A DNA stretch of 64,000 nucleotides from Pseudomonas fulva NBRC 16637 = DSM 17717. GTDB taxonomy: Bacteria; Pseudomonadota; Gammaproteobacteria; Pseudomonadales; Pseudomonadaceae. A program made the position numbers and the translations under genes. Of the stretch, positions 33,641 through 43,048 are shown piece by piece. A model generated the notes under the pieces. The model searched no databases and was not told the origin of the DNA. It was given only the letters and a program-made list of their open reading frames with translations. The stretch spans positions 47,514-111,513 of the forward strand of contig NZ_BBIQ01000017.1 in the NCBI RefSeq assembly GCF_000730565.1, in the 5' to 3' direction. Each line of letters starts with the position of its first letter. The stretch's first letter is position 1.

Positions 33641-34867
33641 ATGAAGTTTGTTGACGAAGTATCCATTCGGGTCAAAGCCGGTGACGGCGGTAACGGTTGC
33701 ATGAGCTTCCGTCGCGAGAAGTTCATCGAGAACGGTGGCCCCAACGGCGGCGATGGCGGTGACGGTGGTTCGGTGTTCATGGTGGCAGACGAGAACCTCA
33801 ACACCCTGGTCGACTATCGCTACACCCGTCACCACGAAGCTCAGCGCGGCGCCAATGGCGGCAGCACCGACTGCACCGGCAAGAAGGGTGAAGACCTGTT
33901 CCTGCGTGTGCCGGTGGGCACCACGGTCATCGATGCCTCCACGCAGGAAGTGATCGGTGACCTGGTCAAGCCGGGGCAGAAGCTGATGGTCGCTCAGGGC
34001 GGCTGGCACGGCCTTGGCAACACCCGTTTCAAATCCAGTACCAACCGCGCACCGCGCCAGACCACTCCAGGTAAACCGGGTGATCAGCGCGACCTGAAGA
34101 TGGAAATGAAAGTGCTGGCCGATGTAGGCCTGCTGGGCCTGCCGAATGCGGGCAAGAGCACCTTCATCCGCTCGGTATCGGCCGCCAAGCCGAAAGTGGC
34201 CGATTACCCGTTCACCACCCTGGTGCCAAACCTGGGCGTGGTCAGTGTCGACCGCTGGAAAAGCTTCGTCATCGCCGACATTCCTGGGCTGATCGAAGGT
34301 GCCTCCGACGGTGCTGGCCTGGGCATTCGCTTCCTCAAGCACCTGGCGCGTACCCGTGTTCTGCTGCACCTGGTGGACATGGCGCCGCTGGACGAGAGCA
34401 GCCCGGCCGATGCCGCCGAAGTCATCGTCAACGAGCTGACCCGCTTCAGCCCGTCGCTGGCTGAGCGTGAGCGCTGGTTGGTGCTGAACAAGGCCGACAT
34501 GGTCATGGACGACGAGCGCGACGAGCGGGTCAAGGAAGTGGTCGAGCGCCTGCAGTGGGAGGGCCCTGTGTATGTGATCTCGGCCATCTCCAAGCAAGGT
34601 ACCGAAAAGCTCAGCCACGACCTGATGCGCTACCTCGAAGACCGCGCCGACCGCCTGGCCAACGACCCGGCCTATGCCGAGGAGCTGGCTGACCTCGACC
34701 AACGCATTGAGGACGAGGCTCGCGCCCAGTTGCAGGCCCTGGACGATGCCCGCACCTTGCGCCGCACCGGTGTCAAGAGCGTGCACGACATCGGCGATGA
34801 CGATGACTGGGATGATGATTTCGAGGACGACGAAGACGGTCCGGAAATCATTTACGTGCGCGACTGA
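33641..34867 (+). CDS. obgE: GTPase Obg/CgtA
   Basis: A 408-residue GTPase acting in 50S maturation and the stringent response. The Gly-rich Obg fold starts MKFVDEVSIRVKAGDGGNGC with GGPNGGDGGDGGSV. The G domain has GLPNAGKSTFI (G1), DYPFTT (G2), DIPGLIEG (G3) and NKAD (G4). The acidic C-terminal tail (DDDDWDDDFEDDEDGPE) is typical of pseudomonads. It follows rpmA after a terminator, so it probably has its own promoter. Confidence 0.97.
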   Translation: MKFVDEVSIRVKAGDGGNGCMSFRREKFIENGGPNGGDGGDGGSVFMVADENLNTLVDYRYTRHHEAQRGANGGSTDCTGKKGEDLFLRVPVGTTVIDASTQEVIGDLVKPGQKLMVAQGGWHGLGNTRFKSSTNRAPRQTTPGKPGDQRDLKMEMKVLADVGLLGLPNAGKSTFIRSVSAAKPKVADYPFTTLVPNLGVVSVDRWKSFVIADIPGLIEGASDGAGLGIRFLKHLARTRVLLHLVDMAPLDESSPADAAEVIVNELTRFSPSLAERERWLVLNKADMVMDDERDERVKEVVERLQWEGPVYVISAISKQGTEKLSHDLMRYLEDRADRLANDPAYAEELADLDQRIEDEARAQLQALDDARTLRRTGVKSVHDIGDDDDWDDDFEDDEDGPEIIYVRD

Positions 34868-34885
34868 TCGGTTGCAGTACACTAA

Positions 34886-34912
34886 ACGCCGCTCGCTTGA
34901 GCGGCGTTTTTG
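34886..34912 (+). terminator. Terminator of obgE
   Basis: An 8-bp stem ACGCCGCT/AGCGGCGT is followed by a T run, 18 bases after the stop. Confidence 0.9.
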
Positions 34913-34952
34913 TATCCACGGTATCTACAGATTCGACATAGGTTGGAAGACG

Positions 34953-36071
34953 ATGCGAAGCAAGGTGACGGGCGCCAGGCGCTGGGTCGTGAAGATTGGC
35001 AGTGCGCTGCTGACCGCCGATGGCAAAGGCCTCGATCGCGGCGCCATGGCCGTGTGGGTCGAGCAGATGGTCGCGCTGCGTGAGGCGGGCGTGGAGTTGG
35101 TGCTGGTCTCCTCGGGCGCCGTGGCTGCCGGCATGAGCCAGCTGGGCTGGACGTCACGCCCCAGTGCGATGAACGAGCTGCAGGCAGCAGCGTCCATCGG
35201 CCAGATGCGCCTGGTGCAGGCCTGGGAGTCGAGTTTTGGCGAGCACGGCAAGCATACCGCGCAGATCCTGCTGACCCATGACGACCTGTCCGACCGCAAA
35301 CGCTACCTCAATGCGCGCAGCACCCTGCGCACCCTCGTCGAGCTGGGCGTGGTGCCGGTGATCAACGAAAACGACACAGTGGTGACCGACGAGATTCGCT
35401 TCGGTGACAACGACACTCTGGCGGCGTTGGTGGCTAACCTCGTGGAAGCCGACCTGCTGGTGATCCTGACCGACCGTGACGGCATGTTCGATGCCGACCC
35501 GCGCAACAACCCCGATGCGCAACTGATCTTCGAAGCCCGTGCCGATGACCCGGCGCTGGACGCCGTGGCGGGCAGCACCGGTGGTGCACTGGGGCGCGGC
35601 GGTATGCAGACCAAGCTGCGCGCTGCACGCCTGGCGGCACGCTCTGGTGCCCATACCATCATCATTGGCGGGCGCATCGAGCGCGTGCTCGATCGTCTCA
35701 AGGCCGGTGAGCGGTTGGGCACCTTGTTGTCGCCTGAGCGCGGCATGCTGGCAGCCCGCAAGCAGTGGCTGGCGGGTCATCTGCAGACCCGCGGCACGCT
35801 GGTGTTGGACGAGGGAGCGGTACAGGCGCTGCGCCAGGCCAACAAGAGTTTGCTACCAGTGGGCGTCAAGGCTATCCAGGGCAGCTTCCGACGTGGCGAG
35901 ATGGTGGTGTGCGTGGGCCCTGACGGGTTGGAAGTGGCCAGGGGCCTGGCTAACTACAGTGCCCTGGAAGCGCAGAAGATCATTGGACAATCCTCCGACG
36001 CCATCGCGACTATCCTGGGTTATAGCGCCGAGCCTGAGCTGGTGCATCGTGACAATCTGGTGCTGGTATGA
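34953..36071 (+). CDS. proB: Glutamate 5-kinase
   Basis: A 372-residue enzyme for the first step of proline synthesis. It has an amino-acid-kinase domain (WVVKIGSALLTADGKG, LVSSGAVAAGMSQLG, VPVINENDTVVTDEIRFGDNDTLAA) and a C-terminal PUA domain after about residue 270 (GTLVLDEGAVQALRQANKSLLPVGV). The start 34953 (MRSKVTGARRW) gives the family N-terminus; a longer frame from 34674 overlaps obgE and is rejected. It overlaps creA by 4 bp. Confidence 0.96.
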   Translation: MRSKVTGARRWVVKIGSALLTADGKGLDRGAMAVWVEQMVALREAGVELVLVSSGAVAAGMSQLGWTSRPSAMNELQAAASIGQMRLVQAWESSFGEHGKHTAQILLTHDDLSDRKRYLNARSTLRTLVELGVVPVINENDTVVTDEIRFGDNDTLAALVANLVEADLLVILTDRDGMFDADPRNNPDAQLIFEARADDPALDAVAGSTGGALGRGGMQTKLRAARLAARSGAHTIIIGGRIERVLDRLKAGERLGTLLSPERGMLAARKQWLAGHLQTRGTLVLDEGAVQALRQANKSLLPVGVKAIQGSFRRGEMVVCVGPDGLEVARGLANYSALEAQKIIGQSSDAIATILGYSAEPELVHRDNLVLV

Positions 36072-36529
36072 ACATGCTGAAGAAACTGTTTGTCGTGGCA
36101 GCCCTTGGGTTGCCGATGCTTGCTGGCGCCGAGGAAATCGGCCAGGTGTCCACTGTCTTCAAGTTCCTGGGGCCGAACGACCGCATCGTCGTGGAAGCCT
36201 TCGACGACCCCAAGGTCGAAGGTGTGACTTGCTACCTGTCGCGGGCCAAGACGGGGGGAGTGAAGGGTGGACTGGGGTTGGCCGAGGATCGCGCCGAGGC
36301 CTCGATCGCCTGCCGCCAGGTAGGGCCGATCAGTTTCAAGGGCGAGCTCAAGGATGGCGATGAGGTGTTCAAGGAGCGCACATCGCTGGTGTTCAAGACC
36401 ATGCAGGTGGTGCGCTTCCTGGACAAGAAGCGCAATACGCTGGTGTATCTGGTGTATAGCGACCGCATCGTCGAAGGCAGCCCGCAGAATGCCGTGACGG
36501 CGATTCCGATTCTGCCGTGGGCTCAGTGA
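36068..36529 (+). CDS. creA: CreA family periplasmic protein
   Basis: A 153-residue protein with signal peptide MNMLKKLFVVAALGLPMLAGA. The mature part EEIGQVSTVFKFLGPNDRI, a Cys pair (VTCYLSRA, IACRQVG) and the ending GSPQNAVTAIPILPW match CreA. Translationally coupled to proB by an ATGA overlap. The name comes from the E. coli cre locus; molecular function is unknown and no creBCD genes are adjacent. Confidence 0.9.
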   Translation: MNMLKKLFVVAALGLPMLAGAEEIGQVSTVFKFLGPNDRIVVEAFDDPKVEGVTCYLSRAKTGGVKGGLGLAEDRAEASIACRQVGPISFKGELKDGDEVFKERTSLVFKTMQVVRFLDKKRNTLVYLVYSDRIVEGSPQNAVTAIPILPWAQ

Positions 36530-36703
36530 CGGGTAGGCCTGGTCGATTTCGAGTTGAAAACGTGCAGGTGTCGAGGCACGTGCAACTGACGTGAACCGCA
36601 TCTAGAGGCTGTCGTTTGCCACGGTGGCCTCGGCATGACACGGGACGGGCCGCTATGGGAGGCAGAACAGTTCCAGCATCTCGGCTTCGCAACGCCCACT
36701 GTC

Positions 36704-36722
36704 GGGGCCGCTCTGCGGCCCC
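36704..36722. repeat. GGGGCCGC hairpin between creA and mksB
   Basis: An 8-bp stem GGGGCCGC/GCGGCCCC with a 3-base loop sits 11 bases past the mksB stop, between two converging genes. There is no T run on either strand. It could still slow or end transcription, or be a REP-type element. Confidence 0.5.
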
Positions 36723-36732
36723 ACAATCTCCG

Positions 36733-39564
36733 TCAGATAACCACTTCACCCTGATCTTCGCGTACCACCACCTTCACCTCCTCCAGCGGGCTGATGAACT
36801 TCCAGTCCGATTCGTCGATATAGATGCCGTTGGGGCCGCTGCCGCCTTCCAGGTCGATGGCCACGTGTGCCGAGACCTGCGGCTTGACGCTCGCCAGAAT
36901 CGGCACGAACCCCAGCTGCAGGCTGGTCTCCAGCAGTGCCGCCTGGTTGCGTTCGTCGATGTCCGCCGCTTCGTCCAGGTAGTACGGCAGGCGCACACGT
37001 CCGGCCAAGTCACGGTCCATCAGGTGCAGCAACAAATACATGTTGGTCAGCGCCTTGATGGTCATGGTCGTACCGTTCGAAGCCGCGCCGTCGATGTCGG
37101 CGTGGATGATCGGCTGGCCGTTGACCTTGGTGATCTCGAACGCCAGCTCGAACAGGTCCTTCAACCCCAATTGGTTATGGTTCGCGGCGACCAGGCGCGC
37201 CAGGTATTCCTTGGCCTGCTCGTTACGGTTGTCCTGGTCGGCGTTCTGGGTGAGGTCGAACACCGACAGGGTTTCGCCTTCTTCATACTGGCCGGCACTG
37301 TGGATGATCTGGTCGATGTGCTTGAGTGCCTCCTTGTTCGGTGCCAGCACCACGCGGAAGCTTTCCAGGTTCGAGACCTGGCGCCGGTTGATCTCGCGGT
37401 TGAACAGGGCAAGCTGGTGCTCGAGGCTGTCATAGTCGCTGCGGATGTTGCGCAGGGTACGGGCAATGTCGGTCACGGCAGCGCGACGCGCCTTGGCCAG
37501 GGTCAACGCCTCGTCGGTGCGGTGGGCATAGGCGTTGACCAGCAACTGCAGGCGACGCTCCATGTCGTCCTCGCTGTCGAACTTGGCCACGCCTTTGAGG
37601 CGTACCTGCGCGTACAACGCTTCGATCTGGTTATCCACCCGCTGCAGGCTCTGCCAGCTGTCCTGGTAGTCGTTGAGCAATGGCAGCAGGTTGTCCATGG
37701 AGTCGTCGATGGCCTCCATGAACGGGGTGCCGAGGGGCAGGTCGACCGGTAGCAGCTGACGGCGGCGCAGTGCGTCGTCCAGGGTACGTTGCTTGGACTC
37801 AAGGTCGCCCAACTGGCGCGCCACCAGTTGCAGTTTGGCCGACAGCTGCTGCACGCGCTCGGTGAACGCATCGCTGGAGCGCTTGAGCTCATCCTGGGCG
37901 GCCTCCATCTGTGCGAGCTGTTCGAGCTTGGCAGGCTCTTCGGCGGCCAGGGTCTGGCTGCGGCGGTAGTCTTCCAGGGCTTTCTGGGCGTCGAGTACCT
38001 GCTGGTACAGCGCTTCGGTCTGCGCCTTGGAAGCCGAGCGGTCGGCGCTTACTGCCTGCTGGGTCTTGAGCTGGCGCAGCTCCTTGTCCAGGCGCTCCCT
38101 CTGATCACGCAGCGCGGCGCGGTCAGCCAGCGCCTGCAAAGCCGGTGGGTCGATGTGGGTCAGGTCGATGGACAGACCCGGCGCCTCGAAACGCTCACCT
38201 TTGAAGCGGTCGAGCACCGCTTCAAGGGATTTCACCCACAGGTCGCTGTCGTCCAGCTCGATGCCACGCTCACCCAATGGCAGGCTGAACAGGGCGCCGT
38301 TGAACAGGCGCATCAGGCGGTCGACATCCTGCTGCGAGAACTCTTCGCGCAAGCGGGCGTAACTGTTGTTGTCGGCGTGGTCGAGCTGCTGCTTGACCTG
38401 CCTGAGGCGTTTTTCCAGGTCGCCAACGCGCTGGTCGAGGTCTTCGGCACTGAACTGACGGGACTGGGCCAGGGCGCCTGCGAGCTCGTCATGGGCATCC
38501 TTGGCCGCCAGCAACTGCTGTTCCAGCACCTTGACGTCATCGACCAACGCAAAACGATGGCGTAACACCGACAGCTCGCCCAGCCAGCGCTGGATGCCAG
38601 TGATCTCACGCTCAAGGCGCATCAGCTCCTGGGTGCCGCCGCGCTGATCGTTTTGCAAGCGGTCCTGTTCACCCCGGTAATGCTCGGCCTGGATGACCAG
38701 TTCTTCCTTGCGCGCCATGGCGTAGTCCTGCCAGGTACCCAGCAGGTTGTCGAGTACCGGCGAAATCCGGTGCAGCTTGCCGCGCAGGATGTCGCGTTGG
38801 GCGACGCCGCCGGCCAGCGCCTCGACCAGCGGACCGGCGGCGACCAGGGCGTTGTAGTCCTGTTCCATGCGTCGCACATCGCGGAAGGCTTCTTCGCAGG
38901 CGGCAATGTAGTCGACGCTGCCAGAACGCAGGCTGTGCTCGAAGGCATCGAGGAACAGCTGCTTGAGCTTGGCCGCCGTGATTTCGCGCATGTGCAGCAG
39001 GTTGATGAACAGCGCGCGGAAGGTCTTGAGGCTCTGCTCGCTGGTCGAGCGCAGCGGGATCAGGGTCAGGTCCAGGGGCACCGAGGTATGGCCGCCGACC
39101 AACAGGCGGCGCAGCTCGTCCGGCTTGAGCTCGTAGGCTTTAATGCCTTTGCTTTCAAGGTTGGTGAACAGCTCTTTCTGGCGCAGACACGTGTCGTTTT
39201 TCTGATAGTGCGCCAGGTCCAGCTCGCCCTGGTAGGCGAAGAACTGGTGCCCGAAGCCGCCACCCGGCCCACGGCCGACGACACCGATCACGTGCGGGCC
39301 GTGGGGCAGGCTCAGCTCGCAGAGGATGTACGAGGTATCGCTGGCAAAGTAGAAGCGGCGCGACTGCTCCAGGCTGTACTTGCCGAAGCTCATGTCCGAC
39401 ATGCGGGCCAGGATCGGGAACTGCAGGGCGTTGATCGATGCCGACTTGCCCAGGTTGTTGGCCCCGTACACCGACAGCGGATGCTCCAGTGGGAACAAGC
39501 CCAGGCTGTAGCCGGCCGTGTTGAGCAATGCGAAGCGGCGGATGCCGTAGCGTTCCTGGCTCAT
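36733..39564 (-). CDS. mksB: Condensin-like SMC subunit MksB
   Basis: A 943-residue MukB/SMC-like ATPase of the Mks (MukBEF-like) complex that organises the chromosome. Walker A is VYGANNLGKSASINALQF near residues 33-50. Long coiled coils run from about 250 to 720 with a central hinge region (around LGTPFMEAIDDSM). The signature-type SNGTTMTIKALTNMYLLL and Walker B RLPYYLDEAADIDE lie near the C-terminus. It is shorter than MukB and close to the usual MksB size. It overlaps mksE by 4 bp (ATGA). A hairpin lies just past its stop (36704-36722), then creA converges. No mksG nuclease gene is adjacent. Confidence 0.93.
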   Translation of the reverse strand: MSQERYGIRRFALLNTAGYSLGLFPLEHPLSVYGANNLGKSASINALQFPILARMSDMSFGKYSLEQSRRFYFASDTSYILCELSLPHGPHVIGVVGRGPGGGFGHQFFAYQGELDLAHYQKNDTCLRQKELFTNLESKGIKAYELKPDELRRLLVGGHTSVPLDLTLIPLRSTSEQSLKTFRALFINLLHMREITAAKLKQLFLDAFEHSLRSGSVDYIAACEEAFRDVRRMEQDYNALVAAGPLVEALAGGVAQRDILRGKLHRISPVLDNLLGTWQDYAMARKEELVIQAEHYRGEQDRLQNDQRGGTQELMRLEREITGIQRWLGELSVLRHRFALVDDVKVLEQQLLAAKDAHDELAGALAQSRQFSAEDLDQRVGDLEKRLRQVKQQLDHADNNSYARLREEFSQQDVDRLMRLFNGALFSLPLGERGIELDDSDLWVKSLEAVLDRFKGERFEAPGLSIDLTHIDPPALQALADRAALRDQRERLDKELRQLKTQQAVSADRSASKAQTEALYQQVLDAQKALEDYRRSQTLAAEEPAKLEQLAQMEAAQDELKRSSDAFTERVQQLSAKLQLVARQLGDLESKQRTLDDALRRRQLLPVDLPLGTPFMEAIDDSMDNLLPLLNDYQDSWQSLQRVDNQIEALYAQVRLKGVAKFDSEDDMERRLQLLVNAYAHRTDEALTLAKARRAAVTDIARTLRNIRSDYDSLEHQLALFNREINRRQVSNLESFRVVLAPNKEALKHIDQIIHSAGQYEEGETLSVFDLTQNADQDNRNEQAKEYLARLVAANHNQLGLKDLFELAFEITKVNGQPIIHADIDGAASNGTTMTIKALTNMYLLLHLMDRDLAGRVRLPYYLDEAADIDERNQAALLETSLQLGFVPILASVKPQVSAHVAIDLEGGSGPNGIYIDESDWKFISPLEEVKVVVREDQGEVVI

Positions 39565-40268
39565 GCGTCGATCTCCTGTTGCTCTTGGCGAATGGCACGA
39601 GCCAAGGCCTGCTCTTCGTCTTCCTCAGCCTCGAACGGCGTCAGGTCGAGCGGGTCGTCGGTGTGTTCAGGCATTGGCTCGGCGGGGTCTTCGGCCAGCA
39701 CTGGCGTGGGCAAGGGCAGGGCGCTGTGCAGCGTTGCCGCCAGGTCCCGGTCCTGCTGCACGGCCAGGCAAACGTCCAGGAACCGGTGCATCGGCGGCAG
39801 GAAACGGTAAATGCCACCTTCTTCATGGGCGAAGCCGAGCTGGGTCATACGGCGCAGGATCTTTTCTTCCAGGTCCTCGACGGTCTGCACCTCGGCCTGC
39901 ACGAACAGGTCCCGGTACTTGTCGAGCAACGAAGGCAATTCGTCGCGGCCAACGCTGCCGCCGTCGAGCACCGCGATCGGGTCACGGCCTTGATCGGCCA
40001 GGTGCTCGACCAGGATGAAGGTGAACAGCGACAGGCGCTGCGCCGTCTTGTTGACCTGGGCCGCCGTCATGTCCGGCACGAAGTAGTAGAAACCGCGGGT
40101 GTCGCACACCAGCTCGAAGCCCAGGGCCTTGAACAGGCTGCGGTACTGGTCCTGGAAGTTGGACAACTGCGCGTACAGCTCCGGGTCGCGGCGGCTGATG
40201 TGGAAACCTTTGAACAGCTCGCGGAAGATCGGTGCGAGCTGGGACAGTTCGGAAAGATCAAGATGCAT
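39561..40268 (-). CDS. mksE: Condensin-like accessory subunit MksE
   Basis: A 235-residue MukE-like winged-helix accessory subunit that bridges MksF and MksB. It starts MHLDLSELSQLAPIFRELFKG at 40268, overlapping the mksF stop by 11 bases; an in-frame extension to 40301 would overlap by 44 and is less likely. The C-terminal tail is acidic (LTPFEAEEDEEQ). It sits between mksF and mksB in one operon. Confidence 0.9.
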   Translation of the reverse strand: MHLDLSELSQLAPIFRELFKGFHISRRDPELYAQLSNFQDQYRSLFKALGFELVCDTRGFYYFVPDMTAAQVNKTAQRLSLFTFILVEHLADQGRDPIAVLDGGSVGRDELPSLLDKYRDLFVQAEVQTVEDLEEKILRRMTQLGFAHEEGGIYRFLPPMHRFLDVCLAVQQDRDLAATLHSALPLPTPVLAEDPAEPMPEHTDDPLDLTPFEAEEDEEQALARAIRQEQQEIDA

Positions 40269-41547
40269 GGGCTGGGCTCGCGTGGGGTTCTGGGGACGCA
40301 CTGGGGGCGTCTTCGCGGCTGGAGGTCAGGGCGTACGAACGCAGGCTGACGCGGTGTTCCTGGGTGTCGTAGTCACGGCGCTCGAGGCGCTCGCGGTTGA
40401 AGCGTTTTTCCCGTGACAAGCGCGAGAACCAGTACAGCAGTTCGTCGGTGGCGCCTTCGGGCTCCTGCTCCAGCAGCCACACCATCAGGTCTGGCAGTGG
40501 CAGCGCCTGTTCACAGCGTTCCGTCATTTCCTTGACCGTGCGCGGTGCGCGAGGCTTGTCTTCGGACGCGCTCTTGTGCGCCTTGGGGAAGCGCGCCGGC
40601 TTGGGCTCGAAGCGCGCCAAGGCATAGACATAGGCTTCGACCTGGCTGGCGCTGCCCAGGAAAGTGCTTTGCGGCCGGGTGAACAACGGCATGGCTGCCT
40701 GGGGCAGCGCGTCCAGGCCCTTGCGGCGCACCACCGACAGGGCCAGGGCAGCGCCACGGGTCACCGCGTTGTGACGCCGTGCTTCCTCGCGCAGCGGCAG
40801 CAGCAGTTCACGGGCATGACGCAGGGTCAGCTGGGCGCTGGTCTGCATCTCCAGAATACGCGCATGGGTGCGCAGCAGCATGTCGTCGTCGACCAGGTGG
40901 CCAAGGCGCGCCTGTTCCCCGAGCAGTTTCAGCAGCACGGTCTCGACCTTGCGCACCCCTTGCTCGAAGGCGCCGTCGGCGTTGACCAGCTGGATCATCG
41001 GCTCGACGTATTCATCCCAGGTGGCCAGCACTTCGGCATAGCGCTGGCGCAAGGGTATCTGCCGGCTGCTGGTCTTGGCCCGCTCGGCTACGGCCACCAG
41101 TGCCTGCTCATCGTTGTCGAGCTTTTTCAGCACGTCCCGCACGCGCATGTCCAGGAGCCGCAGTTGCCGCGCCAGATCGTCACTGTCGCGGTTGTCGAAG
41201 GCATCCTGGATGTGCCCGGCCAGGCGCTCCAGGTGACGCAGGTAAGCCTCGATCTCCAGGCACAGGCCAAGGCGATGCTCACGGCGCAGATAGGCGAGGA
41301 AGTCGTGGATCTGGGCGTTGAGCTCGAAGCGGTTCGGGCTCTTGGCAACGGGCACCAGGATGTCCAGGCGGATCCACACATCGAGCAGTTGGGTGATGTC
41401 CTGCGGGGTGCTCTCGATCTGCTGGCGGGCCACATGCTGGCGCAGCTCCACCAGGCTGAGGGTGCCCTGGTCGAAACGCTCGCACAGCGGCTCGATCAGG
41501 GCCCAGTGTTCGGCTAGGGCACGCAGGACGCGCTTGGGTTCGATCAT
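40258..41547 (-). CDS. mksF: Condensin-like kleisin subunit MksF
   Basis: A 429-residue MukF-like kleisin, first gene of mksF-mksE-mksB. It is mainly helical; the N-terminal winged-helix part starts MIEPKRVLRALAEHWALIE, and a middle helical bundle includes RLLDMRVRDVLKKLDNDEQALVAV. The start at 41547 gives the usual N-terminus; an in-frame ATG at 41592 exists, and neither has a strong ribosome site. The complex acts with SMC in chromosome segregation. In Wadjet-type defence the same three subunits work with a fourth nuclease, which is not next to them here. Confidence 0.9.
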   Translation of the reverse strand: MIEPKRVLRALAEHWALIEPLCERFDQGTLSLVELRQHVARQQIESTPQDITQLLDVWIRLDILVPVAKSPNRFELNAQIHDFLAYLRREHRLGLCLEIEAYLRHLERLAGHIQDAFDNRDSDDLARQLRLLDMRVRDVLKKLDNDEQALVAVAERAKTSSRQIPLRQRYAEVLATWDEYVEPMIQLVNADGAFEQGVRKVETVLLKLLGEQARLGHLVDDDMLLRTHARILEMQTSAQLTLRHARELLLPLREEARRHNAVTRGAALALSVVRRKGLDALPQAAMPLFTRPQSTFLGSASQVEAYVYALARFEPKPARFPKAHKSASEDKPRAPRTVKEMTERCEQALPLPDLMVWLLEQEPEGATDELLYWFSRLSREKRFNRERLERRDYDTQEHRVSLRSYALTSSREDAPSASPEPHASPAHAS

Positions 41548-41761
41548 CGGCTTGGACTCGTTGCCAAGAAAAAGGGGGCGATTGTACTGCATCCGACGGG
41601 TTGGTTCTTATCCCCTTGGCTTGTCGTGCGACAGGCTGATCGAGCCGCCCGCCTGCTGTGGCTTGCCCAGGCAGGCAGGGCATGCGTAAAAAACCGCTGA
41701 GCAGATGCGGCACTGGCAGGTTATCGGCGGTAGAATGCGCACCTGTCCCAACCCCCCTCGG

Positions 41762-42556
41762 ATGACCGCCTTGCTTACCGAACAACGTCGCCGCGCCTAC
41801 CTGTCCGCCATGCAAGTGGTGCACTGGCTGCCGCGCGCCGAGCTGCCGTTCGCCGCGCCGTCACGGCCTGAACTGCTGCTGCCGTTGGCGCCGCCCGAGG
41901 ACATCGATTTCGAGCCGCCGCCACGCCAGGTACCCGACCAATCGCCTGTCGCCCCCCAGGCCCGTGTCATCGAGCGGCCGAAGATCGAGGTGCCGCGGCC
42001 GGGCGCTTCCGCCAAGGCTGCGGCCAAGCCTGTAGAGGCGCCCGAGCAGGCTGCGACACCTCGCCCAGTGCCGGTGCCGCCTCCGCGTTTTGCCTTGCAA
42101 TTGCTGCGTGCCGGCGATTGCCTGTTACTGGTCGAGCTGGCCACCGGCCAGCCTTTCCAGAGCCGTGACCCGTCCTACCTGCTGCTCAAGGATATGCTGC
42201 GCGCCGCCGGCCTGCCCGACGCCCCGCAAATCGTGGGTGAGCCGGTGCGCTGGCCGCTGCTGATGCGCGGCAACATGGACCAGGGCCCGGACGCGGCCCG
42301 CGATTTCGTACAGGGTTTTGTCCAGGCTCGCCTGGAGGAAGCGCCCTGCACCTGCCTGTGGCTGGTGGGCATGCCTGCGCTGCGCTTTGCCGCCGGCGCC
42401 GACGACCAGGCCTATTATCAAACCCTCAAGCTCGACGGCCTGGGCGAGGCCTGGGCCTTGCCGGGCCTGGAACTGTTGATGGACGAGCCGCAGCGTAAAG
42501 CGGACGTCTGGAAAGCCATGCGCCAGCTGATGGCGCGCTGGAAACGCGTTGAATGA
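41762..42556 (+). CDS. holD: Cryptic DNA polymerase III psi subunit
   Basis: A 264-residue protein next to rimI, the position of holD in E. coli. The N-terminus MTALLTEQRRRAYLSAMQVVHWLPR resembles the short HolD segment (QLGITQW-type) that contacts chi and tau. A Pro/Ala-rich linker (about 40-115) follows, then a C-terminal domain FALQLLRAGDCLLLVELATG resembling the psi fold. A diverged psi of this type was characterised in P. aeruginosa. The Pro-rich linker makes automatic annotation as energy transducer TonB common, but there is no TonB C-terminal domain or N-terminal anchor. The start 41762 is chosen over an extension to 41705. It overlaps rimI by 4 bp. Confidence 0.82.
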   Translation: MTALLTEQRRRAYLSAMQVVHWLPRAELPFAAPSRPELLLPLAPPEDIDFEPPPRQVPDQSPVAPQARVIERPKIEVPRPGASAKAAAKPVEAPEQAATPRPVPVPPPRFALQLLRAGDCLLLVELATGQPFQSRDPSYLLLKDMLRAAGLPDAPQIVGEPVRWPLLMRGNMDQGPDAARDFVQGFVQARLEEAPCTCLWLVGMPALRFAAGADDQAYYQTLKLDGLGEAWALPGLELLMDEPQRKADVWKAMRQLMARWKRVE

Positions 42557-43005
42557 GTGACTCGATCAGTTTTCGCCCCATGACCGAGGCGGATCTGGAT
42601 GCCGTGCTGAAAATCGAATATGCCGCGTTCAGCCACCCCTGGACCCGCGGCATCTTTCTGGATGCCCTGAAATCCTATGAAGTCTGGCTGATGTTCGATG
42701 GGCAGCAACAGGTCGGCCACGGCGTGATCAACGTGATCATCGACGAAGCCCACCTGCTCAACATCACCGTCAAGCCGGAGAACCAAGGGCGCGGCCTGGG
42801 CCTGCGGCTGCTCGAACACCTGATGTCGCGCGCCTACCAGCTCAACGGCCGCGAGTGTTTCCTTGAGGTGAGGGCCAGCAATCCGGCGTATCGCCTGTAC
42901 GAGCGTTTTGGCTTCAATGAAATCGGCCGCCGGCGCGACTATTATCCAGCTGCGGGTGGTCGCGAGGATGCGTTGGTGATGGCCTGCACGTTGTTCCCGG
43001 ACTGA
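42553..43005 (+). CDS. rimI: Ribosomal-protein S18 alanine N-acetyltransferase
   Basis: A 150-residue GNAT acetyltransferase. It starts MSDSISFRPMTEADLDAVLKIEY. Acetyl-CoA binding motif A is in VKPENQGRGLGLRLLEHLM, and RASNPAYRLYERFGFNEIGRRRDYY is the RimI C-terminal signature. It overlaps the psi gene by 4 bp, so the two are co-translated. Confidence 0.94.
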   Translation: MSDSISFRPMTEADLDAVLKIEYAAFSHPWTRGIFLDALKSYEVWLMFDGQQQVGHGVINVIIDEAHLLNITVKPENQGRGLGLRLLEHLMSRAYQLNGRECFLEVRASNPAYRLYERFGFNEIGRRRDYYPAAGGREDALVMACTLFPD

Positions 43006-43048
43006 GCCAGCGGCAGGGTGCCGCTGCCGTGACGTGCAGGGGTGGGCC

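Noticed and set aside
36704..36722. Classical terminator for mksB or creA
   Set aside because: Good stem but no T run on either strand, so it is listed only as a hairpin.
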